From Acinetobacter sp. ANC 4173 (GTDB lineage Bacteria; Pseudomonadota; Gammaproteobacteria; Pseudomonadales; Moraxellaceae), in NCBI RefSeq assembly GCF_004331255.1, contig NZ_SJOF01000009.1:1-64000 (forward strand): a stretch of 64,000 bases of DNA, written 5' to 3'. The position numbers and the translations under genes were made by a program. The notes under the pieces were generated by a model. That model worked only from the letters and a program-made list of their open reading frames with translations, had not been told where the DNA came from and did not search any database. Of this stretch, positions 22,150 to 30,537 are shown piece by piece (positions within the stretch are counted from its first letter, which is position 1; each line of letters starts with the position of its first letter).

Positions 22150-22764
22150 ATGAAAGCACTTTTAGACTTTGTGCCACTCATTATTTTCTTTTATTTATAT
22201 AAGACTGTAGATCCGAAAGATACCGAGCATCCTTTATTGCAATTGATCGGTTCTGCCGGCGGTATAGACAATAATAATATTTTAGTGGCAACAACGGGCT
22301 TAATTCTTTCCATGCTGGTGGTGTATGGCGCATTGTTCATCATGCAAAAATTCCGTTTAGACAAACAACAGTGGATTGTGTTGTTTATGACGGTGATTTT
22401 TGGTGGCATTACCTTAATGCTCAGTGATGATTTCTATATCCGCCTAAAAGCAGCCATTCTAAATATGGTCTTTGCTGGTGCTTTCTTGTTATCTCCGTAT
22501 TTTAGTAAAGACCGTAGTCCGCTCATCAAACGCCTATTTGCCCCCATTTTTAATTTGGGTGAACTGGGCTGGAAAAGACTCAATTACGCTTGGGCAGGCA
22601 TGTTTGCGGTCATGTCTGGCTTACATGTCTTTTTTGCTTTCTTATTTATGAATGGAAAATATTGGGGTGAATTTACCGCTTTTGGTGACATGCTAGTGAT
22701 GTTTTCCTTTATCATTATTCAGTTTATTGTATTACGTAAACATTTTAAGTCTTCCGAAGATTAA
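22150..22764 (+). CDS. yciB: Inner-membrane septation protein A (YciB)
   Basis: YciB is an inner-membrane protein linked to cell-envelope synthesis and intracellular septation. The 204-residue protein starts with MKALLDFVPLIIFFYLYKT, typical of the IspZ family, and has about five membrane helices ending in QFIVLRKHF. A yciI gene follows, as yciB and yciI lie near each other in enteric bacteria. Confidence 0.92.
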   Translation: MKALLDFVPLIIFFYLYKTVDPKDTEHPLLQLIGSAGGIDNNNILVATTGLILSMLVVYGALFIMQKFRLDKQQWIVLFMTVIFGGITLMLSDDFYIRLKAAILNMVFAGAFLLSPYFSKDRSPLIKRLFAPIFNLGELGWKRLNYAWAGMFAVMSGLHVFFAFLFMNGKYWGEFTAFGDMLVMFSFIIIQFIVLRKHFKSSED

Positions 22765-22791
22765 TATTCGTTTCGTGCGCAGAGAATCATC

Positions 22792-23094
22792 ATGCCATTA
22801 TTTGTTGTGACTTGTACCGATCAAGACGGTACTGTAGAAAAACGCCTTGCGGTACGCCCTCAACACCTCGCACGTTTAGAGCAATTAGATGCTGAAGGCC
22901 GCTTAATTGTTGCAGGTGCGATGCCTAAAGATCCAAGCAATCCACAAGCAGGTTTTTATGGCAGCACCATCATTGTCAATTTTGACAGCCGTGAAGCACT
23001 CGATACTTGGCTACAAGACGAGCCTTTCTTAAAAGAAGGTGTCTATGCTCAAATTGAGGTTAAACCTTTTAACAAAGCGTTTCCTAAAGGATAA
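22792..23094 (+). CDS. YciI-like protein
   Basis: This 100-residue protein of the YCII/dimeric alpha-beta barrel family has the conserved GRLIVAGAMP segment and the ending pattern FLKEGVYAQIEVKPF. The family is suspected to hold small enzymes; a His-Asp pair is often proposed as catalytic. No specific reaction is known. It is likely cotranscribed with yciB. Confidence 0.88.
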   Translation: MPLFVVTCTDQDGTVEKRLAVRPQHLARLEQLDAEGRLIVAGAMPKDPSNPQAGFYGSTIIVNFDSREALDTWLQDEPFLKEGVYAQIEVKPFNKAFPKG

Positions 23095-23099
23095 AATTC

Positions 23100-23600
23100 A
23101 TGCGCGCTGTTGTTCCTAGTTTACTGGGTCTTTCTTTATTGTGTTCTACAGCTTGGGCGGTAGAACCTGCACCAACCTCTCCAGCTCCTGCTGTAGCCTC
23201 TGCTGCACCGACAGCGCCACCGCAAACCCTTCCTGCGAACAAACCGCGCGTGATTCCGGCAGTAGCAACGGTGAATCCAAATGGACAACCGCAAGAGGTT
23301 CAACCCCTTACAGCAGAACAACTTGCCAAAAATAAAGCCTTGCAAGATTTAAAAATCAAAGCTTTGGTCAAAGACCAATCCGTACGCCTACAACAATTGG
23401 AAAAAGCCAATTTAGAAGCATTGGCTCAAAACCAAGAATTACAATTAAAAAATGATAATTTAGGTGTGCAAGTTCAAGTGCTACAAAGTGAACGTAGTGC
23501 GCAGATGTTTATTTATGGCGCTGTCACACTCGCAGTTGGCGTACTCTTGGGTTTCTTAATTGCCAGTTATGCGCAATCTAAACGTCGCCGCCAATGGTAA
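23100..23600 (+). CDS. Exported coiled-coil protein with C-terminal membrane anchor
   Basis: I do not recognise a named function. The 166-residue protein has a signal peptide (to about residue 20, STAWA), an alanine/proline-rich linker (about 21-65), a leucine/glutamine-rich coiled coil (about 70-130) and one C-terminal helix (FIYGAVTLAVGVLLGFLIAS) followed by a basic end. This order resembles the tail of YgiM/TIGR04211 SH3-anchor proteins without the SH3 part. It starts 5 nt after the yciI stop. Confidence 0.75.
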   Translation: MRAVVPSLLGLSLLCSTAWAVEPAPTSPAPAVASAAPTAPPQTLPANKPRVIPAVATVNPNGQPQEVQPLTAEQLAKNKALQDLKIKALVKDQSVRLQQLEKANLEALAQNQELQLKNDNLGVQVQVLQSERSAQMFIYGAVTLAVGVLLGFLIASYAQSKRRRQW

Positions 23601-23624
23601 TTTTCTACGCTGAAATCATATAGG

Positions 23625-25547
23625 TTGCTACTTTTGTCACATGCAATACAAACGGCCGATCTCGATTGGGATCTCGTCGATGGCATCGAAGTGCCCGTTT
23701 CTAAACAATTTGGCGATGTGTATTTTTCTAAAGACAATGGTTTATTAGAAACGCGTCATGTCTTTTTACATGGCAATGATCTCAGCCTGCGTTTGGCAAA
23801 TTTAAGCGACTATGAATACTTTTCTATCGGCGAAACAGGTTTTGGTACGGGCTTAAATATTCTGGCGCTATGGCAAATGTGGCAACAATATCGTCCCGAT
23901 AACCAGAGTCATTTACATGCCATAAGCGTGGAAAAGTTTCCACTGTCCAAGCTAGACTTAATTCGTGCTTTAAATGCCTGGCCTGAACTCAAGCCTTTAG
24001 CCCATCAACTGATTCAACAATATCCTTTACCGCTTGCAGGTTGTCATCGCCTGAGTTTTCCTGAAGAACGCTTTAGTCTTGATCTGTGGTTAGGCGATGC
24101 GCATCAGGTTTTCCCACAAATGGAAAAACTTCATCCTGTCAATGCGTGGTTCTTAGATGGTTTTGCTCCGTCCTGTAATCCAGATATGTGGCAAGAACAG
24201 GTGTTGAATCATATCGTGCGCCTGTCCGACTACGGAACGACTTTTGCCTCATTTAGCGTTGCAGGGGTATTAAAACGTGGACTAAAACAGCATGGTATTC
24301 AGATCACTCGTCCACGTGGCTTTGGGCATAAACGGGAAATGCTGAAAGCCTGTTGGTTAAAACCAGAATCCTCATCGGAAAGTGCTGCTACGCCTACAGC
24401 ACCCAATCCAGTTGATGCAATGCTGCCTAAGCAACGTCACATCGCGATTGTCGGCGCTGGCATTGCAGGTTTAAGTTGTGCTTGGGCTTTTGCCCAACGT
24501 GGACATCAAGTCACTCTGTATGATCAAAGTGAGCCACTGGCAGGCGGTTCTGGGAATCCCTTGGCTTTACTCAATCCTAAATTGTGCCCGATTGAGCAAA
24601 GCCATGAACACTTGATGACCTTGGCATGGCAACACGCACTGCGCCACTATGCTCAATTTCAGGCATTTCGCCCGATTCAAGTCAATCAGATGGCATTAAA
24701 AAATGCGGAAGATTTATTGGGCTTAGCCGCTGAATATCCAGAACACGTGCTGAGCACCTCTGTAGCACAGGACAGTGCCATTCCAACAGCATTTCCGAGC
24801 TTAAATCTGTTACAGGCAGGTGTGGTCGCTCCGCATACGTTACGCGATCAAATTTTACAGCACCCCTTCATTCAGTTTCAGCAAGCCACCATCAAAAACT
24901 TCGGTGCCAATCCAACTGTCCAGATCTTTGATACACAGGATCAGTGTCTGGGTGATTTTGATCATGTGATTGTGTGCTGCGCGCGCGACAGCCAAGCCTT
25001 TTTTGAAAATTTCCCCCTCCTCAAACCAATTCGTGGTCAGGTCAGTTGGGTTCAAAATCAAACTCAAGCCCTTGCTAGCGATCAGGCCTATAGCTATGGT
25101 GGCTATTGTATGCAGCTTGATGCTGAGCATTTAATTCTGGGTGCATCCTTTTATCCTAATCGGGATGATTGTGAAGTTCTCGCAGAAGACCATGTGCATA
25201 ACTTCAATCTTATCCACAGTGTATTTCCAAGTTATGCACATTCTTTGCCTCCGACCTCAACTTGGCAAGGTCGCGCTTCCGTCCGCGCACAGACCAATGA
25301 CTATTTCCCCGTACTGGGTCGCTTGGATCAGACCAAAGAAATTTATAGCTTGGCGGGGTTAGGTTCTAAAGGCTTTTTATTTGCACCACTCTGTAGTGAA
25401 TTACTGGTCGCGCAGATTTTATCTGAAAGCAGTCCAGTTCCTAGCAGCCTGATGCGCAAATTAGATATCAAACGTTTTATGAAAAAGCAGAAAGTGAAGA
25501 AGCCTTATTATCAAGCTACGAATACACTGCCATCTCAAACTCAGTAA
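23625..25547 (+). CDS. mnmC: Bifunctional tRNA mnm5s2U34 methyltransferase/FAD oxidoreductase MnmC
   Basis: MnmC finishes the mnm5 modification at the wobble uridine of several tRNAs. The N-terminal methyltransferase part (DUF752: GETGFGTGLNIL, WFLDGFAPSCNPDMW) is joined near residue 270 to an FAD-binding oxidase part (AIVGAGIAGLSCAWAF). At 640 residues it is full length. No ATG start is available: TTG at 23625 or TTG at 23634 are possible, and the latter has AGG nine bases upstream. The true start needs checking. Confidence 0.93.
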   Translation: MLLLSHAIQTADLDWDLVDGIEVPVSKQFGDVYFSKDNGLLETRHVFLHGNDLSLRLANLSDYEYFSIGETGFGTGLNILALWQMWQQYRPDNQSHLHAISVEKFPLSKLDLIRALNAWPELKPLAHQLIQQYPLPLAGCHRLSFPEERFSLDLWLGDAHQVFPQMEKLHPVNAWFLDGFAPSCNPDMWQEQVLNHIVRLSDYGTTFASFSVAGVLKRGLKQHGIQITRPRGFGHKREMLKACWLKPESSSESAATPTAPNPVDAMLPKQRHIAIVGAGIAGLSCAWAFAQRGHQVTLYDQSEPLAGGSGNPLALLNPKLCPIEQSHEHLMTLAWQHALRHYAQFQAFRPIQVNQMALKNAEDLLGLAAEYPEHVLSTSVAQDSAIPTAFPSLNLLQAGVVAPHTLRDQILQHPFIQFQQATIKNFGANPTVQIFDTQDQCLGDFDHVIVCCARDSQAFFENFPLLKPIRGQVSWVQNQTQALASDQAYSYGGYCMQLDAEHLILGASFYPNRDDCEVLAEDHVHNFNLIHSVFPSYAHSLPPTSTWQGRASVRAQTNDYFPVLGRLDQTKEIYSLAGLGSKGFLFAPLCSELLVAQILSESSPVPSSLMRKLDIKRFMKKQKVKKPYYQATNTLPSQTQ

Positions 25548-25584
25548 GCAGATACGTGGTGCTCTGTTGTTTTCTTTATGCCAT

Positions 25585-25610
25585 AAAAAAGCGCCATAAG
25601 GCGCTTTTTT
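25585..25610. terminator. Bidirectional terminator, mnmC / rhodanese
   Basis: GCGCC-ATAA-GGCGC flanked by six A's and six T's; it suits both convergent genes. Confidence 0.9.
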
Positions 25611-25613
25611 GAA

Positions 25614-25928
25614 TCAGGTTCCTTGTTCTAAAGGTAAGCCTGCATCACGTGCCGCTCGGGTACCTCCCATCAGCACAACATACTCACGTGAATCATCTAA
25701 ACCATCAAGAAGTTCAGCCGCACGTGGTGCCTTACTTCCGCCACCACATAAAATGTAAATGGTCTGATCCGCAGACACCTGAGTCAAACAATCTGCTGAC
25801 AAGTCTGTAATTGGCTGATTTACCGCACCTTTAACATGGGCTTCAGCATAAGCACTTGCGTCACGGACATCCCAGATGACGGCATCGTCTGGGAACTCAA
25901 ATGTTGTAATTTCTTGTTTACGGATCAT
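25614..25928 (-). CDS. Rhodanese-like domain protein
   Basis: A single-domain, soluble rhodanese-like protein of 104 residues. It has the aspartate-rich IWDVRDASAYAEAHVKGA entry and a putative active cysteine in ILCGGGSKAPRAAEL. The frame is open from 25955, but ATG at 25928 (MIRKQEITTF) has AAGGAG six bases upstream and is preferred. Substrate unknown. Confidence 0.82.
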   Translation of the reverse strand: MIRKQEITTFEFPDDAVIWDVRDASAYAEAHVKGAVNQPITDLSADCLTQVSADQTIYILCGGGSKAPRAAELLDGLDDSREYVVLMGGTRAARDAGLPLEQGT

Positions 25929-26019
25929 TGTGCACTCCTTTGATGTAAACAACACTTGGCAAATGAAGAAAACATCCCTAGCATCTCAGATATTCTTTCC
26001 CTTTGTAAAGGTCTATTCC

Positions 26020-26508
26020 ATGCCATCTTTCGATATTGTTTCAGAATTAGAGATTTTTGAAGTAAATCATGCAGTTCAGAACACGCAAAAAGAAATTGCG
26101 ACGCGTTTTGACTTTCGCGGACAAGATGTTTCTATTGAACTGAATGAAAAGTCTAAAGAAATTAAAATTAGCACCGAAAGTGATTTCCAATGTGAACAAG
26201 TGTATAACATGCTGGAAAACCATTTTTATAAACGCAAAGTCGATGTGCAAGCTCTAGATCCACAAAAAGCCACGGCTTCGGGTAAAAATGTGATTCAAGT
26301 GATCAAACTGAAAGATGGCCTTGACTCTGATACTGCAAAAAAAATTAATAAAGCCATTAAAGAAAGCGGCATTAAAGCGCAATCTTCAATTCAAGGCGAC
26401 AAAATTCGCGTGACTGATAAAAAGCGCGATACTTTACAGCAAGTCATGAATTTCTTGCGTGAACAACAATTTGGGCTTCCATTGCAATTTAATAATTTTA
26501 AAGACTAA
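26020..26508 (+). CDS. yajQ: YajQ-family nucleotide-binding protein
   Basis: YajQ proteins have two ferredoxin-like domains and bind nucleic acids or, in some species, cyclic-di-GMP. The 162-residue protein begins MPSFDIVSE and contains ATRFDFRGQDVSIEL and the C-terminal RVTDKKRDTLQQVM motif, all hallmarks of the family. The frame is open further upstream (25876), but the ATG at 26020 matches the family start. Confidence 0.95.
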   Translation: MPSFDIVSELEIFEVNHAVQNTQKEIATRFDFRGQDVSIELNEKSKEIKISTESDFQCEQVYNMLENHFYKRKVDVQALDPQKATASGKNVIQVIKLKDGLDSDTAKKINKAIKESGIKAQSSIQGDKIRVTDKKRDTLQQVMNFLREQQFGLPLQFNNFKD

Positions 26509-26542
26509 TGTGAAGCTATCCCCTAACCTCTAAAGGTATGAT

Positions 26543-27040
26543 ATGACACAAAGTAATCGTTTATCCAAACTGGTCAAAGCCACATCGAAATTCCCGCAAG
26601 GGATTCGAAGTACCCTTTGGAGCAAAGCCTTTGGTCGTATTGTGCCGATGGTGGGCACAGCCAATATTCGTTATCTGGAAGTCGATCAACACCATGTAGT
26701 GGTACGTATAGAAAACCAACGCAATATGCAAAACCACATTAAAGGCGTACATGCAGCAGCCATGGCGTTGTTGGCAGAAACGGCCACAGGTTTTTTAACA
26801 GGTCTGCATGTACCAGATCAGCGAATTTTGCTGATTAAAACCCTACATGTTGATTATTTAAAAGTCGCTCAAGGTGGGCTTACTGCCACCGCAAGCTTAA
26901 GCCCAGAACAGCAGAAGTTGATTGCTGAACAGGAAAAAGGTGAATTACTGATTCCTGTAACGGTCATTGATGATGCTGGTAATGAACCGATTCAATGCCA
27001 AATGCTTTGGGCTTGGCTACCTAAGCGCAAGTCGGCTTAA
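26543..27040 (+). CDS. DUF4442 hotdog-fold protein
   Basis: This 165-residue protein resembles the DUF4442 branch of hotdog-fold thioesterases, with HIKGVHAAAMALLAETATG forming the central helix region. A thioesterase role is inferred from the fold only; no substrate is known. It follows yajQ by 34 nt and is convergent with the yciA-like thioesterase. Confidence 0.78.
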   Translation: MTQSNRLSKLVKATSKFPQGIRSTLWSKAFGRIVPMVGTANIRYLEVDQHHVVVRIENQRNMQNHIKGVHAAAMALLAETATGFLTGLHVPDQRILLIKTLHVDYLKVAQGGLTATASLSPEQQKLIAEQEKGELLIPVTVIDDAGNEPIQCQMLWAWLPKRKSA

Positions 27041-27051
27041 AATAGAGGCAT

Positions 27052-27080
27052 AAAAAAACCAGCAACATGCTGGTTTTTTT
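27052..27080. terminator. Bidirectional terminator, DUF4442 / yciA
   Basis: AAAAAAACCAGCA/TGCTGGTTTTTTT with a 3-nt loop, a strong hairpin with runs on both sides. Confidence 0.92.
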
Positions 27081-27088
27081 ATTTAAGC

Positions 27089-27511
27089 TTAGGCAGATTG
27101 AGTGTTCATAAACTTCTGCTTCACTTCTTCAGGAATTTGACGTTTATTCCCTTTCACATCCACAGCCACAAAAGTGAATACACCTTCTGTGACGCGTTTT
27201 GCCTCACGCGAGCTGTCATGGCTATCCCAGACTTCAATTTGCATTTGAATTGAAGTATTGCCGACTTTTAGAATTTTGGTATAACAACTAATCACATCGC
27301 CAACTTTGACTGGCACCAGAAAAGTCATTTGATTAATTGAAATTGTTGCGCAACGCCCTTTACTAAAGCGTTCTGCATGGATTGCTCCAGCCAAGTCCAT
27401 TTGTGACACAATCCAGCCACCAAATACATCGCCACTCCAGTTGGTATCCGCTGGCATCGCAATGGTTTGAAGAGATAAAGTCCCTTCTGGTTTCACATGA
27501 ATATCTGACAC
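27089..27511 (-). CDS. yciA: YciA-type acyl-CoA thioesterase
   Basis: YciA hydrolyses a wide range of acyl-CoAs in the cytoplasm. The 140-residue hotdog protein has NWSGDVFGGWIVSQMDLAGA, with the aspartate of the GDVFGG motif known as catalytic in YciA, and the FLVPVKVGDVISCYTK strand. It lies upstream of trxC on the other side of a short gap, transcribed leftward. Confidence 0.9.
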   Translation of the reverse strand: MSDIHVKPEGTLSLQTIAMPADTNWSGDVFGGWIVSQMDLAGAIHAERFSKGRCATISINQMTFLVPVKVGDVISCYTKILKVGNTSIQMQIEVWDSHDSSREAKRVTEGVFTFVAVDVKGNKRQIPEEVKQKFMNTQSA

Positions 27512-27545
27512 GATTTCTCCAAGCCTATTGTGCTTTGACTAGGCA

Positions 27546-27971
27546 TTAGACATTTGAATGTTGATCCAGCCACTGTTGTAGTTCACTCGATCTAAGCGCA
27601 CCGCTTATTCTAGCAATTTCATTGGTTTTATTCATCAACACGAGGGTTGGAATACTCCGTACATGAAAAGCACTACTTAAACGAGGAGACTCCTCCGTAT
27701 TAATCTTGGCAAAAATCACGCGAGGGTTCTGTTTTGCCACGGCTGCGAAATGAGGAGCCATCATTTTACACGGTCCACACCAGTCTGCCCATAAGTCAAT
27801 CAAAATAGGTAAATCACTGTGCGTGATAAACTGACTAAAATTTTGTTCATTTAAATCAATGGGAGCTAGTGGAATCAAGAGCTGGTGGCACTGACCACAG
27901 CTGGGCTGGGCTTCAATTTTTTCTTCAGGCACGCGATTCTTCGCCAAACAGGATGGGCATACAATAATCAT
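27546..27971 (-). CDS. trxC: Thioredoxin TrxC (thioredoxin 2, zinc-binding)
   Basis: A stress-type thioredoxin with an N-terminal zinc ribbon. In the 141-residue protein the zinc cysteines are C5, C8, C25 and C28, and the active site is WCGPC (C65, C68). TrxC in relatives is induced by oxidative stress. Its ATG overlaps the stop of the upstream alpha/beta hydrolase gene (ATGA), so the two are translationally coupled. Confidence 0.95.
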   Translation of the reverse strand: MIIVCPSCLAKNRVPEEKIEAQPSCGQCHQLLIPLAPIDLNEQNFSQFITHSDLPILIDLWADWCGPCKMMAPHFAAVAKQNPRVIFAKINTEESPRLSSAFHVRSIPTLVLMNKTNEIARISGALRSSELQQWLDQHSNV

Positions 27972-28867
27972 GAGCTGACTCCAATATGTTGATGTAAGAA
28001 TTCTAATTGGGTCGAAATGGCTTTTTCAAACCACGGATGATGATAAATATCGAAATGTTTCATCTCCCATTCATAATATTGCACAAATGGGGCAATATTG
28101 GTGGCTGCTTCACGACTCGAAGCGATTGGAAATAAACTGTCTTCTTTGGCTGCTATAAATAGCACTGGAACATTAATTTTACGGACGTCCTGAATTGGTC
28201 GATAACGGATCAACTTAAAAAAGACCCGGGCTGGAATTTCACCACTCCAAAAATAGTCTGGATGAACAATCGACATATAACCTGAAAAACTATCTTCTGT
28301 CGGCATAAAGCTAAGATCATCTGGACTCACGACAGGCAAGGTTTTCGTACTCATCCCTACTTTCGCCCCCATATAATCCTGACTGGACATTTTTAATGCT
28401 TTGGATAATTGAGGAAGAGGATAAAGTTTGGTAAGTTCACTGCCATCAACCATCGGCACTTGAACCATCACCGCTTGAATATTTTTCAACTCGCTGGCCA
28501 AACTTAAAACATAGCCGCCACTGAGTGCCGTTCCCCACAAAATAATCCGTCGTGAATCAATCGACTTTCGTTCCTGAAGATGTGCAATCATCGTTCGCCA
28601 GTCGTCTAACTGTGAGCTAATGGAGACCAATTCACGTGGCCGCCCTGTACTGCCACCCCAGTAGCGATAATCAAACAACACCACCGCATAACCGGCTTGT
28701 GCAAATTGTTTTGCATATTGCACCAGTTTAAACTGGCGTAAGCCTGCCAAGCCATGTGCCATCAATATAACAGCTGGTTTATGTTCCGTTTTTGGCCGAT
28801 AAAAATCTGCTGCAAGAACTTCCTGACCACTTTTGACATATAAAGGCTCGACCGTGTAAGCGTGCAT
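27968..28867 (-). CDS. Alpha/beta hydrolase-fold protein with an unusual nucleophile position
   Basis: The 299-residue protein has the fold's oxyanion region (ILMAHGLAG), a possible charge-relay aspartate D243 (AAKEDSLFP) and histidine H271 (MKHFDIYHHP). At the nucleophile elbow, where relatives usually carry a GTS-type serine, the codon at 28528-28526 is GCA, giving WGTALSGG with A114. S116 two residues later may substitute, or the protein may be inactive or non-hydrolytic. It is first in the operon with trxC. Confidence 0.75.
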   Translation of the reverse strand: MHAYTVEPLYVKSGQEVLAADFYRPKTEHKPAVILMAHGLAGLRQFKLVQYAKQFAQAGYAVVLFDYRYWGGSTGRPRELVSISSQLDDWRTMIAHLQERKSIDSRRIILWGTALSGGYVLSLASELKNIQAVMVQVPMVDGSELTKLYPLPQLSKALKMSSQDYMGAKVGMSTKTLPVVSPDDLSFMPTEDSFSGYMSIVHPDYFWSGEIPARVFFKLIRYRPIQDVRKINVPVLFIAAKEDSLFPIASSREAATNIAPFVQYYEWEMKHFDIYHHPWFEKAISTQLEFLHQHIGVSS

Positions 28868-28991
28868 ACGCGCTCCAGTACGTTATTTTATGGTTGTAAT
28901 CATTTATAAAAATTTCAACAGATTCAACTGTCGAATCTGCTTAATGCTATCATAAAGCATATATTGTTTAATTGAATGATGGAGTGACACA

Positions 28992-29327
28992 ATGAGCGAA
29001 AATGTAGGCTTCGCAGGTCAAATTGGCCCTGAGCATGTAGAACAAGTTGTCGAAAAAGGATTCAAATCTATTATCAACAACCGTCCAGACATGGAAGGTG
29101 GATCAGAGCAACCCACCAGTGCTCAAATTGAAGAAGCCGCGCGTGCTGCAGGACTCGACTATGTCTATCAACCCGTGGTAGCAGGTCAAATAACCGAACT
29201 TGATGTGCGTACTTTTGCCAATCATTTTAATGAACTCCCAAAACCCGTTTTAATGTTTTGTCGTACGGGCAATCGTTCAAACAATTTATATCAACTGGCA
29301 AAACAAATGGATTTGCTGGATGATTAA
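28992..29327 (+). CDS. DUF442/TIGR01244 phosphatase-like protein (cytoplasmic)
   Basis: A 111-residue single-domain protein of the beta-lactamase-hydrolase-like/protein tyrosine phosphatase-like family. It has KSIINNRPDMEG early and the CX5R signature CRTGNRS with C90 and R95. It lacks a signal peptide. GGAGTG precedes the ATG. Its last 8 nt are shared with the start of an exported paralogue (ATGATTAA). It may be a phosphatase or sulfur transferase; the substrate is unknown. Confidence 0.82.
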   Translation: MSENVGFAGQIGPEHVEQVVEKGFKSIINNRPDMEGGSEQPTSAQIEEAARAAGLDYVYQPVVAGQITELDVRTFANHFNELPKPVLMFCRTGNRSNNLYQLAKQMDLLDD

Positions 29328-29745
29328 GCAACTCTTGACTACATGCATTTTGTGTAGTGCTTTGATGAATAGTACATTTCTTTTCGCTCAGAAAACTCCA
29401 ACACCTCAAGCACTGAGCGAAAACCTTACCGTGTCTGGTCAGCTTGATAACAAAACGTTTCAACTACTGTTAAAACAGGGGTTTAAGTCTGTGATTGTGA
29501 ATCGACCTGATCAGGAAATGGGAAACAATATTTCCGTCAGTCAGTTACGGAATATTGCGGAGCAATCTCATGTAAGTGTCATTTACCAACCGATTGAAAA
29601 CGGTAAAATTACGCAAACAGATATCATTGAATTTTCAAAGTACTATAACGAACTACCTAAACCCATTTTAATGATTTGTAAAAGTGGTCAACGCTCAAGC
29701 GAATTATTTAATGAAGCACGTAAGCAAGGTTTATTGCATGAATAA
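29320..29745 (+). CDS. Exported DUF442/TIGR01244 phosphatase-like paralogue
   Basis: This 141-residue protein is a clear paralogue of its upstream neighbour (QGFKSVIVNRPDQ; YNELPKPILMIC) but starts with a signal peptide (about residues 1-23, ending TFLFAQ). Its CX5R loop is CKSGQRS with C120 and R125. It overlaps both neighbours by 8 nt, so the three genes are tightly coupled. A periplasmic location is inferred from the signal peptide. Confidence 0.8.
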   Translation: MIKQLLTTCILCSALMNSTFLFAQKTPTPQALSENLTVSGQLDNKTFQLLLKQGFKSVIVNRPDQEMGNNISVSQLRNIAEQSHVSVIYQPIENGKITQTDIIEFSKYYNELPKPILMICKSGQRSSELFNEARKQGLLHE

Positions 29746-29842
29746 ATTATTGATCGTTGTACTCTGTACTTTAATCCTACCTGCTTGTAGCTCGATGAAT
29801 GTGCGTCCTACGGTTGGGGTGAGTGTTGGAACATCAATTTAA
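29738..29842 (+). CDS. Small lipoprotein, 34 residues
   Basis: An unlisted short ORF begins with an ATG inside the end of the preceding gene (8-nt overlap, ATGAATAA). It encodes a lipoprotein signal peptide, MNKLLIVVLCTLILPACSS, with lipobox LPAC, and only about 16 mature residues (CSSMNVRPTVGVSVGTSI). A strong terminator follows within 12 nt. Function unknown; the coupling and the signal peptide argue that it is translated. Confidence 0.68.
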   Translation: MNKLLIVVLCTLILPACSSMNVRPTVGVSVGTSI

Positions 29843-29852
29843 ATTTTCGCTC

Positions 29853-29882
29853 AAAAAAACAGCGCTTCAGCGCTGTTTTTTA
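29853..29882 (+). terminator. Terminator of the phosphatase-lipoprotein cluster
   Basis: AAAAAACAGCGC-TTCA-GCGCTGTTTTTT; a strong hairpin directly after the small lipoprotein gene. Confidence 0.92.
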
Positions 29883-29892
29883 TACAGATGGA

Positions 29893-30117
29893 TTATAGAG
29901 CATCATTATAATGTGCTGAAATACCATATGAACTTGTTAAGTTTGATGCAGCTTCATTTTCAACATCGCTAATCAAATAGCTTAAGCCAAGACTGGTTGA
30001 ACCACTAATTACTTTACTACTTACAATTGAATCTGCTAACAACTGAATATTTAAATAGCCTGCATAAATTTTCAGATATTGAATCTTAAGATCAAATTGA
30101 CCATTGCAGGTGCTCCT
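29893..30117 (-). pseudogene. 3' remnant of an unknown gene
   Basis: A 74-codon open frame ends in TAA at 29893, but it has no start codon and is preceded in frame by TGA. The translation is protein-like (for example AGYLNIQLLADSIVSSKV and TSLGLSYLISDVENEAA). I do not recognise the family. It looks like the C-terminal end of a decayed gene. Confidence 0.5.
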
Positions 30118-30231
30118 TCAGTATTAATCAATGACACAACTTAGGCAAAAATGCCAGATTTAACTGGTGTTCACTGATTTATTTCTTTCATCAGTATTTA
30201 CCTTTACTATGGTTTTAAAACCATTTTTAAT

Positions 30232-30537
30232 TTAATCAGACAGTGAAGAAGAAGTCGCAAGTGTTATAAGTACATATGCCACATTTCTTGACGCATCCGT
30301 CGTCTGTTTTACAATATTCGTATTACTTATATGCTTCATAGACGTATCATTGCCAGAGTGATTTCCACATGCGCAACTCCCCCCTTTATTTTCATCTAAA
30401 ACGCGAACCATAACAGTTAGCTGACCATTTGTTATGGTCATCAATAATTTATCTAATTCATTTTTTAATGCAGTTACAGAACCAGTTGCTGTAGCCTCTC
30501 CTCTTGAACCACCTCTCCATTCAAAGTTCCCCCTGAA
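30232..30537 (-). pseudogene. Frameshifted remnant of an unknown gene
   Basis: The frame ending at 30232 is open upstream to about 30537, where an in-frame stop appears. The sense reads RGEATATGSVTALKNELDKL, then a segment with a CAC motif (GGSCACGNHS). Just upstream, another frame continues with KLWWKRSDRYFENNNNSGG and then stops, which suggests a frameshift near 30480-30540. The only start in the clean part is a TTG at 30444. No function can be given. Confidence 0.45.
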
